Origin: Halictus rubicundus
Taxonomy: Eukaryota; Arthropoda; Insecta; Hymenoptera; Halictidae
Direction: 5' to 3'
Assembly (NCBI RefSeq): GCF_050948215.1
Contig: NC_135151.1
Coordinates: forward strand, 22,442,720 to 22,506,719
Length of the DNA stretch: 64,000 nt
Position 1 is the stretch's first letter; each line of letters begins with the position of its first letter. The position numbers and the translations under genes are program-made. Positions 33,466-45,960 of this stretch are shown one piece after another. A model generated the notes under the pieces. That model did no database searches, had not been told where the DNA came from, and worked only from the letters and a program-made list of their open reading frames with translations.

Positions 33466-35839
33466 ACCACTCGACTATGAAACTGCGTCCCTGAAAATCC
33501 TTTTGTTTCGCCTGACCTTTGTGTGCACGCGCGTGTATACACGTTTTCTGGACGTTTATGTTTCACCGTTGTTCGCTGCGATACTACTAACTGATTTTTG
33601 TTTCGCCCACAAAAGCACCGCGCGCTAACGATTTCTTTCGTGTTGCGCACGAGTTTTCTAGCAATTAGCGTGCGAAATTATTCACGTCGCTTTGCGCTGC
33701 GCCGCGTCGCTTTGCGCTGCGCCGCGTCGCGTCGCGTCGGCTCGAACGTAGCTGAAACGAGTGATCGGAATTGCGAGAAATTTTTCTCCTTTTTCCTGGA
33801 AGGCACCGACGTCGACTGTAAATTACAGTGCATTACGTTCATAAAAATAACATGCCGTGCCTTACCGGACTACGCGAAGGCAAAGGGACGCAAAGTGGTA
33901 GGTGTTAGGATGGCGAGACGGACTTTCTAGCCGGAGGTAATCGTCCTCGTACGCTCGAGGGGTTGATGTCAATGGACACTGACATTTACGCGTTTTGCTG
34001 TATCGATTTGAGAAGCTAACCGCCGTGGAAGACGAACTTCTGCGCGATGCATACTATAAATACAACGTAATCAGCGTTTTTCAACGCTTTCGACACGGAC
34101 GATAAACAAAAGAAATTGAGCGCGCGAGTGCGCCCGCGCGCGCGTACAAAGAGGGAGGCATTACATTCGAGATTCTTAACACGCGTTCTCGAAGGTAGAT
34201 TAACGTCGAAGTTTAATTACGAAGATAATGAGGTTGGCAAATGAAGGCCACTACCCAATCAAGTCAATGCGCACGGGCGTGGCAGCGTCAGCGGACCGTT
34301 CCACCACGGCACAGCCACGTTCCCATGTTTTTCGGTAATAACAACGAGCAGGGCGGTTTTATAAATATTAAATTGGTTTTCTCGCTGATACATCTCGAAG
34401 CGCGGCCGGAAGCGTGTAATTTCGCTCCCTAAGAGCATCGCGGAGTGAACACTATAAATCAATTTACAAACGATCCGCATACTTGCGACCGAGACACCGA
34501 CCATAATCGTACAACGCGTGCAAAAGCGGCGAAGGGAGCTGTTATGGGATCGTAAGAAAATTAACTTTCGGTCAAAATGTCTCTCAATTAAAATCGTCCG
34601 AGTATGAGAAACCGCAGGCCGGTGAATTTCACCGCACGAGATAATATGGTATTTATATAGCTCTTCTAAACCTAGACAATCAGTACAAAAGAAATGCTAT
34701 TCTCAATGTGGCATAGGCAACTCAAAATAAATGAGCGGCCAAGTTACGCACGTTTCATGGCAAATACATCCAAACCGCAATGGTGGACGGCACAGTACAA
34801 TTTTGTAAATCGAGGAGAGAGCATCGCAGTATTTCTTAAACAATTGACATTATATAAAAATAAATTTGTACCTTTATTTTATGGAACTCGTTCATCTACT
34901 AATTCATTCAGCGATAAATTGAATATGATCTACGTTTAATTATATTAGCAATAACTTTTCTTAAAAAGACCGATCATTTTGACCCCGAATTGGTAGAAGT
35001 GTCGGTAGGTTTAGCGTTAAGAGTGACGTACAGTGACGGTACGATTTTGTCTGTGACGTACAACCTTGCGAGCCGCGTGCGTGCCGTGGTAAACGAATTT
35101 TTGCGCGGAGGGGGTTGAAGTGTCTCAGATATTTTCGCAAGGGGTGGACGGCGGGGTGTGTTTCGTCCGGATGAAATGTTTTCAGTGGTCGTGTTGAAGG
35201 GCGGCCGGAGTGGATCGAGAGTGACGTGGTGCAGGATGTGTGTTTGCGTACGAGGGCTGGTAATTTCTCGGACTGGTCAGTGGAGGAGTCTCTCGCGGAG
35301 CAGCCGGATGGCGGCTCGCTTCGCGTTCCGTGGACGTACGGAACGGTATCGATCCGGGGCGTTAAATATTTAATCGGTGGAAGAAAGTTCAATACACGGG
35401 CCCGGTCAGGGCGGGGGGGGGGGGGGGACGCGAGCTCGGTTGTCTTTCGAAGACGGTCCGAGAGAGGCGAACGAAAACCGAGCATGACAGGAACAGGATG
35501 ACCACGCAACGACCACGTCCCCTCCCCTCCCCCCTCCAACCCTCGCCGTGCCCTGCGCCCGCGGCCCGGTTCACTTTCATTATTTAGAGCGCTGGGGAAA
35601 AATGAGGATCGCCGACACGTCGGTCCTCCAGGCCGCATATCGATCGTAATTTACCAGACTACTTACACGCGGACGTCAAACGCTAGACCGTGTCCGGTTC
35701 TTCTTTTCCCCCTGGCCGCCGAAACTCCTACCTCCCCCTCCTGCCTCCCATCTGCAGCGAAACTCGACCATTGTCCTTCGGAGCCTACTCCAAAAATCAA
35801 TGAAAACTATTTAACCCAGAAATTATTTCATAGATAATA
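33040..35839. other. Intergenic; GA microsatellites and CpG-rich patches
   Basis: (GA)n runs lie at about 33203-33267 and 33433-33465. A duplicated cgtcgctttgcgctgcgcc lies at about 33688-33726. A CpG-rich stretch at 35.1-35.6 kb has a G-run near 35411. The 225-codon frame at 34961-35638 on the minus strand is proline/arginine-rich with no domain and is not called. An unseen promoter here cannot be excluded. Confidence 0.45.
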
Positions 35840-36013
35840 CTAGGATCACCCACAAGTAATCAATTATTATATTTTGAAATCTGAAACAAACTTTGAAGTA
35901 AATTCAAGGTTTTATTTCTTAATTTATTATATAATCCCCCTCTTATAGAAATCCAGGGTTCGTCAAGCAAAATATGACTCGAGGCGCCTCCTTACATCTT
36001 CTACAGAATGTTT
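35840..36013 (-). mobile_element. Mariner 3'-end fragment (same family as 28985-33039)
   Basis: The terminus taggatcacccacaagtaat is followed by the complement of the mariner tail (tttatttcttaatttattat; cagggttcgtcaagcaaaat). It ends at tgttttatttcttac. Only the last part of the element is present. Confidence 0.8.
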
Positions 36014-36255
36014 TATTTCTTACAGTGACTCCAACTAATGTTGGCACACTCTTGAAAATCGCATAACATTGTCAACATTGGGGTATACTACTTGAATTTT
36101 TTTGAGAAGTTGGAACAAGTTGGTTCGCTTACATAACGTGAAAAAAATGTTTGAGTAAAATTACGATTGGTCGAAATTGCAGAGAAAGTGCCAACAGTTG
36201 TATTTTGCAACTTTTTTATGCGGGCTTATGTTAAAAATTTAAAAAGTACGTTTTG
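36014..36255. mobile_element. One arm of the foldback family seen at 44828
   Basis: agtgactccaactaat, ctcttgaaaatcgcataac, tatactacttgaattttttt and gcgggcttatgtt match the arms at 44828-45701. The arm is interrupted after gtacgttttgtac by the next element. Confidence 0.75.
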
Positions 36256-36482
36256 TACGGGGTGTCAGAAAATTATATGTCACGGCCACCATAGCGTGAT
36301 TCTACACCTACGATTTGGTGGAAATTCACATAAAAAACTCCCCGCAAAATTGACCTTGGCCTTGAAAATCAAGGTCAAAAGAACAAAAATTTTTTTTGTT
36401 TCATCGTGTTCTACTGGTCATAAGGATCAACTTTGTGAAAGAAACTATGGGTCGCATCTCAACCGTTCTCTTAAAAAATGAT
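36256..36482. mobile_element. Single terminus of the 12536-13548 foldback family
   Basis: tacggggtgtcagaaaat, gaccttggccttgaaaatca and tctcaaccgttctc correspond to the arm at 12536-12740, diverged. No partner arm follows. Confidence 0.7.
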
Positions 36483-36637
36483 GTTGCATTTCTTATAATT
36501 TTTGCAGCCACTTTCTTTCATTCTGTAGTTAGGGAAATAGGAGTATCATGATTATGATAATTTCATACCTAACGAGATAGCTTACTGATGGTACCCGCTG
36601 TACGATAGTACGCTATTTACTTATATATTGGTAAATA

Positions 36638-36962
36638 TACAGGGTCATCCGTTTTTAAACGGCCAAACGTCAACCAGCTATAGAGGACCCCAAAAAACCA
36701 AGATCCAAAGGTCATACAAAAAAGTTGACTCAATAAAAAAGATGCCCCTATTTATATTAAACCAAAGAAAGGAAAAATCATCAAGATACATAATTGCAGT
36801 CCTAATATATTTAATCTTAAGTGAACGCAAAAAATGACGGGTTTTTGCAATTATCTAAAAATCAAGACCGAATCAAAAAAAGTGTTAGGGGTGAAAGTTG
36901 TTTCATTTGGGGTCCTCTATAGCTGGTTGACGTTTGGCCGTTTAAAAACGGAGGACCCTGTA
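36638..36962. mobile_element. 325-bp MITE with about 55-bp inverted termini, TA target
   Basis: tacagggtcatccgttttta at the left and the inverse at the right (taaaaacggaggaccctgta) pair over about 55 bp, including gtcaaccagctatagaggac. TA flanks both sides. There is no coding content. Confidence 0.92.
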
Positions 36963-36964
36963 TA

Positions 36965-39177
36965 TTGGTTGATGAAAAGTATGCAATGACGAATATGATC
37001 CTCGGAAGGTTCACTTGAGATAAGTGTTGGAAGTGGACAAAAATTATTTTGGAGATAATTCGTTTGAATCGAACAGAATATAGCGAGTGATCGACATGAA
37101 TAAAGTTCATTCGATTTTCACGGATCTCGTATAATTCCGGTCGCGAATTTCATTTAATGGCTCCGTCGCGCTACGGCGATTTCGAGCCGAATCGCGAAGA
37201 TAAAGCGGCACCGATGTATCGGGGTTACCAGTCATGCATAAAGCATACGCTATTCATAAATAGAGACGAGATGATAGAGCATTTCTACGCGGGCTCATCC
37301 CCAGACTTCAATCCCGCCGATCTCCGGTAGTTGAATCTTTGAGCACGGAAATCAACCATAGAGCACAGAGATTGCTTTTAATAAACTGCACTTATTCGGC
37401 TTTCTCGAAATTTTCAAGGCGTGGCTCGGACTGCGAAATCAATGCTGCGAGTCGTCAAAATTTTATTCGAGAGTTTCGCTGGTACGCGCCTCGTAAAGCG
37501 TTTTATAAAAATTTATTGACTGATGCATGTACATATCTCAGATCGTTCCTTTGTACCAGGAATCTTCAATTTGGGACGAAAGAGACCGAATAATTGGAAA
37601 ATAGATATTCAGGATCTTTTTTAATCTTTTATTTACGATTTTAGAAAAATAAATAATGGTACCTCGTGACAATATTATTGGCAAGAAAGGAATTTGTCAC
37701 GACGCCGTAAGCGAATTGCACGTGCAGTTTTCTTAACTGCAGCATCCGGTCGAATGAATCTAGAATGGTTTTCAACGAATACGTATGTTTCGCAAATGAC
37801 GGTTTTCTCTGTCTAGTTTCGGCGAATCATTCGACTCAATGGAAATGTATTCGTTCTGATTCGGTTGTTGAATAAAATATTAGTGTCCGGCTTTTGCTTT
37901 TATTTCTTGTCGCGGCCGAGTAATTAATTTAACCGCAATTAACCGGGAATTTTAGAGGCGCAACGATTGCGTTGTATCGCGGCCGGCCAATTATTAAAAT
38001 GTTTTATTATTGTCCGCGTTTCAATCAATAACGTATTGTATGATGTTCGGTCGGATATATATTCTTTATGTATGAATCGATATTTTAAAGTGAAACGGTA
38101 TACGTATATTGTGCAACAGAATTATTCAAAATAGCGTTCGAATATGTTGGTCGGGTGCGTGTGCCATTCAACGAGATACGGCTAATGCATCTATTCATTA
38201 CATAGCGTTCATTGTGACCATTAATACGTGCAAATTTTTGCACGCGCCCGATCGTTATTTCTATTCCCGCAATTCCGCGAAGCTTTCGGGCCGGAGGTGG
38301 CGATGCGTTCGGTGAAAAGAGCGAATTTAAATATTTATCAAGAAATTCAAACGGTTTCGGAGCAGCTGAAGAGAACAAAAAAAAAGAACAACCCGTCTCG
38401 ATCGATTAGCTTGGTGTTGAGTATACACTGGGGGAGGGGGGGGGGGGGAAGTATCACGGTTTAGTCCGAGGAAAATAAGAGCAAACTTATTTTCTTTTCT
38501 ATATCGACATCCTCCTTGTTACTGGAAAATTGCATCGGAAGCACGCGTAACTACCCACTGAAGTCGATAAACAGAAGAGAGATACAATCTTCCTCGACTC
38601 GCTAAAGCGAGCTGGGTTCTTGCGGAGTGCGGTGTCGTCGTTTTTGGTAGTACACTTTTAAAAGAGTTTTTAGATAAGGGAACCTTAATAGCTAACACCG
38701 GCGAACTTGCTCGTCGCAAGTTTTAGTGCACCTTCCAGTTAATTTAACTACCTGCCTCACGTGTTATTAAAATCTTTATTCCTCCCCCATTCGCTTTCGC
38801 ATAGCTCTCCGTACACGTCGCGTCCGATAAGTTAGGCTCTGCCAATCCTGACCCAAAAGTAATGCAGAATACAGCGGAGTTATTCAATTGTTCAACATTG
38901 AGAATATTCATCGTGTTTCAATCGAGTTTGCAGCAACACTTTTTTTTATAGCGTTCATTTGTTTTACCTATTGCGATGACCTGAAGATAATTGTTCTCTC
39001 TCACTTCGATATTAGTATAATTTTAACATTTTCTATGCATCGTTTCTTGACATCGTTTTCAGTGAATTCTCAAAATTTTAGAAATGTCTTACAATCGTTT
39101 TTATACGTGGATTATCGTGAAATTAATTTTTAACAGTCAAGAAGAAGCAGAAGGAATTCTATGACATGGAGAAATCG
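36965..39177. other. Intergenic, no supported gene
   Basis: Mixed AT- and GC-rich sequence with a G-run near 38440. Short frames only, with no recognised motif. Confidence 0.5.
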
Positions 39178-39304
39178 TACAGGGTGGGTCAAAAGTCACC
39201 AGAACATTTTAACATGGAATGACCCGTTTATTTCTTAAAAATTCGTATTTGTCCTGTCATAAACAAATTTGAATTTTAAATGGTGACTTTTAGGTCACCC
39301 CGTA
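39178..39304. mobile_element. 127-bp MITE with inverted termini
   Basis: tacagggtgggtcaaaagtc at the left pairs imperfectly with aggtcaccccgta at the right, and the inner ggtcaaaagtcacc pairs with ggtgacttttaggtc. Length and structure suit a small non-autonomous element. Confidence 0.7.
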
Positions 39305-39923
39305 GATGATCCTGACGAGTTTTCAGAAAAGGGAACACAAGCGAATGACAATTTTAATCGTCAAGTAAAGTCTAAACTGAAATCTATGTCATATATTACC
39401 GCAATTCTATACATTAAGAGGATCTAAATGTTTTGCCCAATTTTGTAATTACCGAGGAAAGTTAATTCAACAGAAAAACATTTTATGGTGGCAGTTCCTG
39501 CAATCATTCTGCCATCAATTACCATGTACGATTGCACCTGTGGATAATTGTCTATCATTTCACTCTGCTCCGAAGACTGACTAGAAACAGGGTCTTGCTA
39601 AATAGCTTTATTGAATCGTCTAGCGGACCCGAAACCAAAAAGCAATTCTACTTTTCCCTTTCTTTCTCCGTCCTTCGTGACTTCCAAACGTTTACACGAA
39701 GAGAACCACGTAAACATGTAAATGAAGAGAAAACATTCAAAAGCAGATGAACTATTTTAACTTTAGATAATTAAGAGAATATACACATGTATATGTGGAT
39801 AACGTTGTCATTAAACACTCGTGAATCTGACGATGTCAACTAGAAACACGAGTATAACTGAATTTCTTTAACTTAACAATAAAAATATTTTATTTTACGC
39901 AGAAACAGGACGAATGAGATTTA

Positions 39924-40168
39924 TTAACCATTGGCACTCGAATGGCGACTGTAAGGCGCCACTAAAAATTGCTGCATCATTATTCAAACTATTTGTTACA
40001 TTATTAAATCTGTTTGCGTTAAATCAATTACTGAACAATTTAGTATTGTACGAGTAAATCGCACCATTTTCGTATGCATAACATGAAACAAACATACATA
40101 GAAGGGAAATATTCTAGGTCGGAAGAAATGTTTTTGGAGTTAAAATAGCTTCGAGTGCAAAGGGTTAA
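39924..40168. mobile_element. 245-bp TTAA-flanked MITE (CCCTTTGCACTCG family)
   Basis: TTAAccattggcactcga opens and tcgagtgcaaagggTTAA closes. The TTAA target and ends suggest a piggyBac-type non-autonomous element. Further copies lie at 50262, 61330, 23206 and 32372. Confidence 0.85.
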
Positions 40169-40559
40169 ATATAATAAAAAAAAAAACGTTTGGTGCTAAA
40201 GACCTCCTTCCATACTTCCTTATGATGCAAATGGTTTAAGCCTTGAATTTATTAGCCGCAAAACCTGGAAGAAGCGTAATCCCTGGTGCAATAGTATGAT
40301 CAACTATCACAAGAGTTAAACCAGCCCCACAAGAATAATCAACACTACACCTACCCAGCCTTAAAAGCGACTAATACACGTTGTCTTATAAAAATGACAA
40401 GCTTGAATTTATTTGGATTTTGTGCGGTTCGTATTACAACAAATGCTCTCCTAAATAGAATTATTTAATCATTTCCCACGAAAGCATCTTTACAATTTCA
40501 GTCATTGTAAAGTAAAAAATCTGGAACGGTCATTTTGACCGGCTGTGGTAGATTTACTG

Positions 40560-40798
40560 TTAACCCATAAATGCATGAGTGGGGTCCGCAAAGGACCCCA
40601 GTGTTGGATTTTGTGTTAACACTTTTAGCCGCGCCATTTTTAGTTTACAGAAATGTTACAGTTTTACAGAAAGTTTACAGAAATAAATTTTGGCTGTAAT
40701 CAAAGTTAGCAAGGAATTAGGTAAGTGGGGTCCTCAATGGACTCCATGTATGCGTTCATGTTCCTAATATTTAGTTTACCTATGCACTTAAGGGTTAA
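40560..40798. mobile_element. 239-bp TTAA-flanked MITE, second family
   Basis: TTAAcccataaatgcatgag opens, and the inverse-like end tatgcacttaagggTTAA closes. The interior has a ggtccgcaaaggacc hairpin near the left end. It abuts a cggtcattttgaccg palindrome at 40527-40541. Confidence 0.65.
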
Positions 40799-41548
40799 AA
40801 AGAAACAAGTAGCCACCCCGACTGGCAACGCAGAAGAAAAAGACATCGAACAAGCAAACAATTTACAAAAAGTGTACCAACCCCCACCCCCAACCAGCCC
40901 CCCTCGATACAGCGTGCCGATTGGCGCATTAACATGTCAGCGAATTACGAAAATAAATGCGCCCAATAACCAAATGATACCCGCATCCCGGAGTGCCCGC
41001 GTCGGGATCCAAATACCCGTCGCCTATTTAAACAGTTTACTTAAGCCTACGCGTCTCGCACGGTTCCCGTGGCTGGCACAACAGCTTCAAATGCCGGCTG
41101 GAGAGAGACAGAGAGAGAGACACAGAGAGAGAGACATAGAGAGAGAGAGAGCGACTTTTAATTGCGCGCTTCGCGGAACGCATAGCGCGGGTGCAACGCA
41201 TCATCCCCTTGCAGCGCGCGACTTCCTTAATGAGATGGCCGGCCGAGCCGCCTCATCGGTGTTAAAAATGTTGCTCTCACGCACAGGCTGGGCAAGAGAA
41301 ACAGAGAAAAGGAGAGAAAGAAAGAGAGAGGGAGAGTATAGAGGAGTAGATAGAGGCTGGTAGACGACGTCGACGACGACGACGTCGACGGTGTGCATGT
41401 ATTCCGTGCGCTAGGCTGTCGCGCGCACCCCCCTGTATCTTAGGGTGGGCAGGGTGGTGCGCGAAGAGAGGGTTGTTCTCGCTTCTTCCTTCTCTGTGCG
41501 GAAGTTACGCTCGCGGGGGGTGCTTTTACCGCCTCGCAGATAGCACCA
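40799..41548. other. Non-coding, with GA microsatellites
   Basis: (GA)-rich runs at about 41101-41151 and 41297-41335, and a (GAC)n-like run near 41366-41392. The 212-codon frame at 40725-41363 begins inside a MITE and runs through the GA repeats, so it is not a gene. Confidence 0.5.
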
Positions 41549-41716
41549 GTAAGTATGTAGGTTCTTGGCGCTTGCGCGGCCCCCGCGTTCCGTCTCCGTC
41601 GCGCGCGCGCGCCCGTTTGTTACTCGATCTACCCTAGAGAAACGGGTGGTTGTCCTCGTCGCTCCTAGCCCCGGCCTGCATCGCCCGTTGGACGAACCGA
41701 GACAGAGTTCGAGAGC

Positions 41717-41758
<42 letters not shown>

Positions 41759-44346
41759 CGAGGAGAACCGGCGAAAGAGACGGAGAGAAAGAGAGAGAGC
41801 GAGAGAGAGTGAGAGAGGAGTAGCGTGCGCCAGGCGAAAGCCTCGCGTGCGAAAGGGAGAAAGCCAGACACCGAAGGGAGAGAGGAGCGAGAGAAGAGCG
41901 AGAACGAGGGAGAGAGCGTGCGCGCGAACCACGAGGGAGAAAGAGTGAGAGAGCCGGAGCGTTGCGTGGGGAGCGATCGCAGCTCGTCATTCGAAGCCCG
42001 CCAACGGACGAGCGAGCAGCCACGGAACGGGACCGCGATTCAAACAACCCACGCGATCTACGCGAAAAATCCGAGTAGAAAGATCATCCACGCTCTCGCG
42101 CTATTCCTCCGCCGTCGCCGGCTCAACAGCGATCATCCGATCCGATCGAACCCTGACGAGTCCTGGTTCTCACGCGCGCCTCTCGTCAGACGCGTGCGAC
42201 GACGGTGCCGAACGTCAACTTGACCTACGCGCGTACATACACGCGTAAAGTGTACACACGAGCTCTGAAACAACCGCGCACCGAACACGGGCCACGATTT
42301 CAGTGTCTCTCTCACCTGGCTCGTCCTCCGGCGACTCTGTTGTGTTCTCCGTACCTTGCTCGTTCGGAACCACTCGAACGAACCCGCTCGTTTCGCGCTC
42401 GGTCCGCTCCGGTCACGATCGTTGTCGGCCGCGCAGTGTCCTCTCGTCGGTTGTTGTCCGTCTCTCGCGTGTTTTCGTGATAGTGAAAACCGACGGCCGG
42501 AGAAGCCGCTGGTCCAAGCGAAACAGAGGAACCGTTTGACAGTGATTAAAGTGACCCGCTCCAGAGGATATAACCCGCAATCAGTTGACACTCTGCTAAC
42601 CGATAGACAGAGAGAGAAAGAGAGCATATCATCGGAAAGGTTCTGTCTCTTCAGCAAGAAGAGACACCTGACCCAGTGTGTCTCTCTCTGTGTGTGTGTG
42701 TGTGTGTGTGTGGAAGGAAGTCACGCCGTGCCGCACGGATCTCGTGGAAATCGGTGGTACCGGTGCGCAAAATCGTACGCGCTTCGCCTTCGACGGGTCC
42801 AGGCGAATCGGGTTTTGTGCTTCGATCAGTGTTTTCCGGTTACTCGCTGCGCAACCAGCAGTTTCTCCGTTCCCGTACGCGTTTCGGAGTGTTTCAGTGC
42901 CGTTCGCTTCTCGTCGTCCGATCTCAACGTGTTCTCGTCGTTCGGTTCGGTTCGAATCGGGAAACTCTCAGCGTGATCCGTCGACGACAGCTCACCTTCG
43001 CCACGGATACAGCGAGACAGCCTCCTCCGCTGGGCTGACCGAGAAGAATAGACACAGATTCGATCGACAGCCGCGCATCACCCCCCCCCCCCCCCCGGTG
43101 CAACAACCCTCCTCGAACCAGGAAAAACAAGATTGCTTTTCGCGCGCGAAGTAACCGCGCTGTGAAACGCTTGTTTTCGACCGGTTTCCGAGAGCCTTGA
43201 CCACGAGGGGTGGACATCGTTGGCGAATTTTCACCCCCGCGCATACACACACAACTAACAATTCGGTGCCGGTTTCGTTTTCTTGATCGAACTCTCCTCC
43301 GGTCGTATTTTTGCGACAGCAGGAACAGGAAGCGGAAGAAGACCCGAAGAGAAGTAGCAGCTTGCGGAAGTGGTTCCTCGGATTGAACGGGGTTTAGGCA
43401 CCACCGAAAAACCGTACGCGCCGTGTTGTGCAGCATCGTGTGTTCGTCGTATCCCTGCGCTGCTAATTCGCGATCCGTGACATTCCGGTGCGAGCGTGTG
43501 TTCGTGGTGTTTTGTCAACGAGCGGTGCCCGTTGACGAATGGTCCATCGAGTCGTCGCGCGTCACGGTGAAAAAGTATCCGCGTGTGCGAGAGGCCCCTC
43601 CAGTGGATTACAACGAATCATCGGCGTCGTGTTTGCTACCCGCGCTAGTGTGCAGTAAGAGCAGAAAGAGCCCGAGAGAGGAAGAGAGAGTGAGAGAGGG
43701 AGAGAGAGAGAGATTCACAGTTCGATTCAGCCGCCGGGAGACCTCGTGAATCCCGAATCCGGCGTGTCGATCGAGACAACAGAGAGCGCGTGGCCAATTA
43801 CTCGCGCACCGTTATTCGAGCACCGATTAATTGATTAATTAGCCCGCTAATTAATTCGTCGAGTCGCTTGCACCCGTTGCTAGACACATCGGTGTGCGTA
43901 TATCGGTCGTTCGCTCGTCTTCTGTTTACTGTCGATCCCTTTTACGACTCTCTTCTAGGTTTTCCGGAAAGGTTGATAAAAGTCGATCGGGGCATTTTAT
44001 TGCAAAAAAAAAAAAGGAAGAAGAGCGTCGTCTTTGTTGGTTGTGTTATATATTGTCGTCGGTTCGATTTGTCCTCGCGAACTACCGTTTCCTAGAGGCC
44101 CGATCATCGGCCACGCAAGCACTCGCAAGCACACGACAATCGCACACGCAGACCGGCCCGCGCCTTCTCGTAGATCCTTTGTCCGATTTAGCCGGGGATT
44201 ACCGCGCGCGCGCTAGCTCGTGAGACCAGCACAGGCTCTGTAATTGTGCCACGCGCGCCGTGAACGCTTGTCCACGCGAAGAACAATAAACGGTGGTGTT
44301 TACGTGACGAAAGTGCAGACGCGGCCCACTCGGTCACTTGCAAAAA
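41549..44346 (+). promoter_or_regulatory. Putative CpG/GAGA-rich promoter and 5' UTR exon of ephrin
   Basis: A 2.8-kb block of high CpG content contains (GA)n runs at about 41715-41756, 41790-41817 and 43675-43712, and a (GT)n run at about 42690-42711. All frames are open for long stretches, which reflects composition. A good donor, aaaaa|GTGAGT, lies at 44347 and another, cca|GTAAGTAT, at 41549. This is the nearest promoter-like region upstream of the ephrin coding exon, on the same strand, 8.4 kb away. Long first introns and GC-rich leaders are common in insect guidance genes. The link to ephrin is inference, and either donor could be the real one. Confidence 0.35.
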
Positions 44347-44827
44347 GTGAGTAGACCGCCTGTCACGTTTGCTATTACCTATGTCCTTTCGCGGAAAGGG
44401 AGAGCGAGTGAATGGGCAAGAGAGAGAGAGGGAGAGAGAGAGAGACGCGTGTGTGCATGTGTCACGCTCGATTCGCTTACACGACGCCCATCGTGTACGT
44501 TGCCGCTCTATGCACAAGCGATGCCTTGCCGCGGCATTCATTCAGAACAAAACAACCGGCCCCGTCCATTACCCACGTACCACCGCCGCCTCGTAATTAT
44601 TCGAACGGACTTGAATGTTCGGAAGATGTTTGATAGCGCTCTAAACATTTAAATTCGAATCGCCCCGAGCGCCTCGCTCGCTCGACTCGCTCGATCTTTG
44701 ATTTGTGCTCGAGTTTTCGTACCGATCGAGGGTTGCGCTTTCTCTCTCATAGATTAACTGCGATCCCTCGGATCGATGTAGTTGCTCGAGCGCTTTCGTT
44801 TCTGTGTTTTTGGTTGGACCAATGTGC
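44347..44827. other. Probable intron sequence, nothing identified
   Basis: It includes a GA run at about 44419-44444 and no recognised feature. Confidence 0.4.
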
Positions 44828-45701
44828 AGTGACTACCAATAATATTCGGACGATTTTTAAAATACTGTAATTTTGTTAACGCATTCGCGACCGGCACATT
44901 TTTTCCGTTTCTAATATCGAGTACCGGCGAAAATAATGAAATTCTGAAGTTGTTGCCCCGCAAATTTGTATCGCTGAAGCAAGGATTAATTTATAATTTA
45001 TATTTAAATCCAATCCCATTAAGGCGCCTAATGTTGCCGCATTCAGAAACAAAAATTTTCAGGATGGGAATTCACGTCAGCGGCAGTCAGGAATAGAAGT
45101 TAAAATGACGTGAATTCACGTCAGCGGTCGCGAATGTGTTAATGTTGGATCATACTACTTGGATTTTTTTTTAGAAGTTAGCAGAATTGGTTTGATGCAT
45201 GAAGCGAAACAAATTTTTTACGAAAATTGCAATTAGTCGAAATTAAAGAGAAAATACTAGAAATTGTATTTTGCTACTTTTTGACGTGGACTTACGTTGA
45301 AAATTTGGAAAGTACGATTTGCAGATCTGCATGAATTATACATATTCTGAGAATTTCAAAATCACCCCCAAGTTTTCATCGTTAAACTGACGGAGCTCGT
45401 TGCAACGTCGACCGAGTTGGATGAAATATTCAGAATATGTATAATTGATGCAGATGTACAAAACGTACTTTTTAAATTTTTAATAAAGGCCCGTATAAAA
45501 AAGCTGCACAATACAACTTTTCGTACATTCTCTGCAATTTCGACAAATTGCAATTTTAATCAAACATTTTTTTCACGTTATGTAGCGAACCAATTGTTCT
45601 AACTTCTCAAAAAAAAAAAAAAAAAAATTCCGGTAGTATAGTCCGATATTGACAAGGTTATGCGATTTTTAAGAGCGTCCGAATATTAGTGGGAGTTACT
45701 C
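44828..45701. mobile_element. Foldback element with near-complete palindromic arms
   Basis: The left arm starts agtgactaccaataatattc, and the right arm ends with the inverse-like gaatattagtgggagttact. After removing the nested MITE (44876-45142), the two arms of roughly 300 bp pair along their length, including tactacttggatttttttt, attgcaattagtcgaaatt and gaattatacatattctgag. The loop is only a few tens of bases. One arm of this family also lies at 36014. Confidence 0.88.
44876..45142. mobile_element. 267-bp TTAA MITE nested in the foldback element
   Basis: TTAAcgcattcgcgaccg opens and cggtcgcgaatgtgTTAA closes. gaattcacgtcagcgg occurs twice near the right end (about 45069 and 45113). The host sequence joins smoothly across a single TTAA. 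Confidence 0.9.
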
Positions 45702-45712
45702 TACACAGGCTT

Positions 45713-45960
45713 ACGAAAGTATTCGAATGCCCCTTCAAACAGTATAACTTTTTTATTACCGTCCCACAAGAATCGATTAGACTGTCTCTAATGTTTAAAA
45801 ATGATCAAATCACGTTAGACAAAATGTTACATACTAGAAGTCGTTTTTTTAAATGTAATTTCTAGACACAGTTTTCAATAAAAATCATTGTGTCACCGTC
45901 AATGTCGGGGCAATGTCATAACAGCACACTTTTACCATTTATGTGACATTTCGGTTGCAC
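45713..45960 (+). mobile_element. Possible left end of a Tc1/mariner-type element
   Basis: caggcttacgaaagtattcg followed by aatgccccttc resembles a Tc1-mariner terminus. No transposase or right end follows, so the call is weak. Confidence 0.3.

Noticed and set aside
34961..35638. 225-codon open frame on the minus strand
   Set aside because: Proline/arginine/serine-rich with no domain, overlapped by equally open frames on the other strand in CpG-rich DNA. The openness follows from low stop-codon frequency.
40725..41363. 212-codon frame
   Set aside because: Starts inside a TTAA MITE and passes through GA repeats; no domain.
41411..42047. Serine/leucine- or arginine/glutamate-rich frames
   Set aside because: Direct translations of (GA)n microsatellite DNA.
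42133..43436. Several long overlapping frames on both strands (up to 206 codons)
   Set aside because: All frames are open at once in a CpG/GA-rich block. None has a motif, and the block fits a promoter/5' UTR better.
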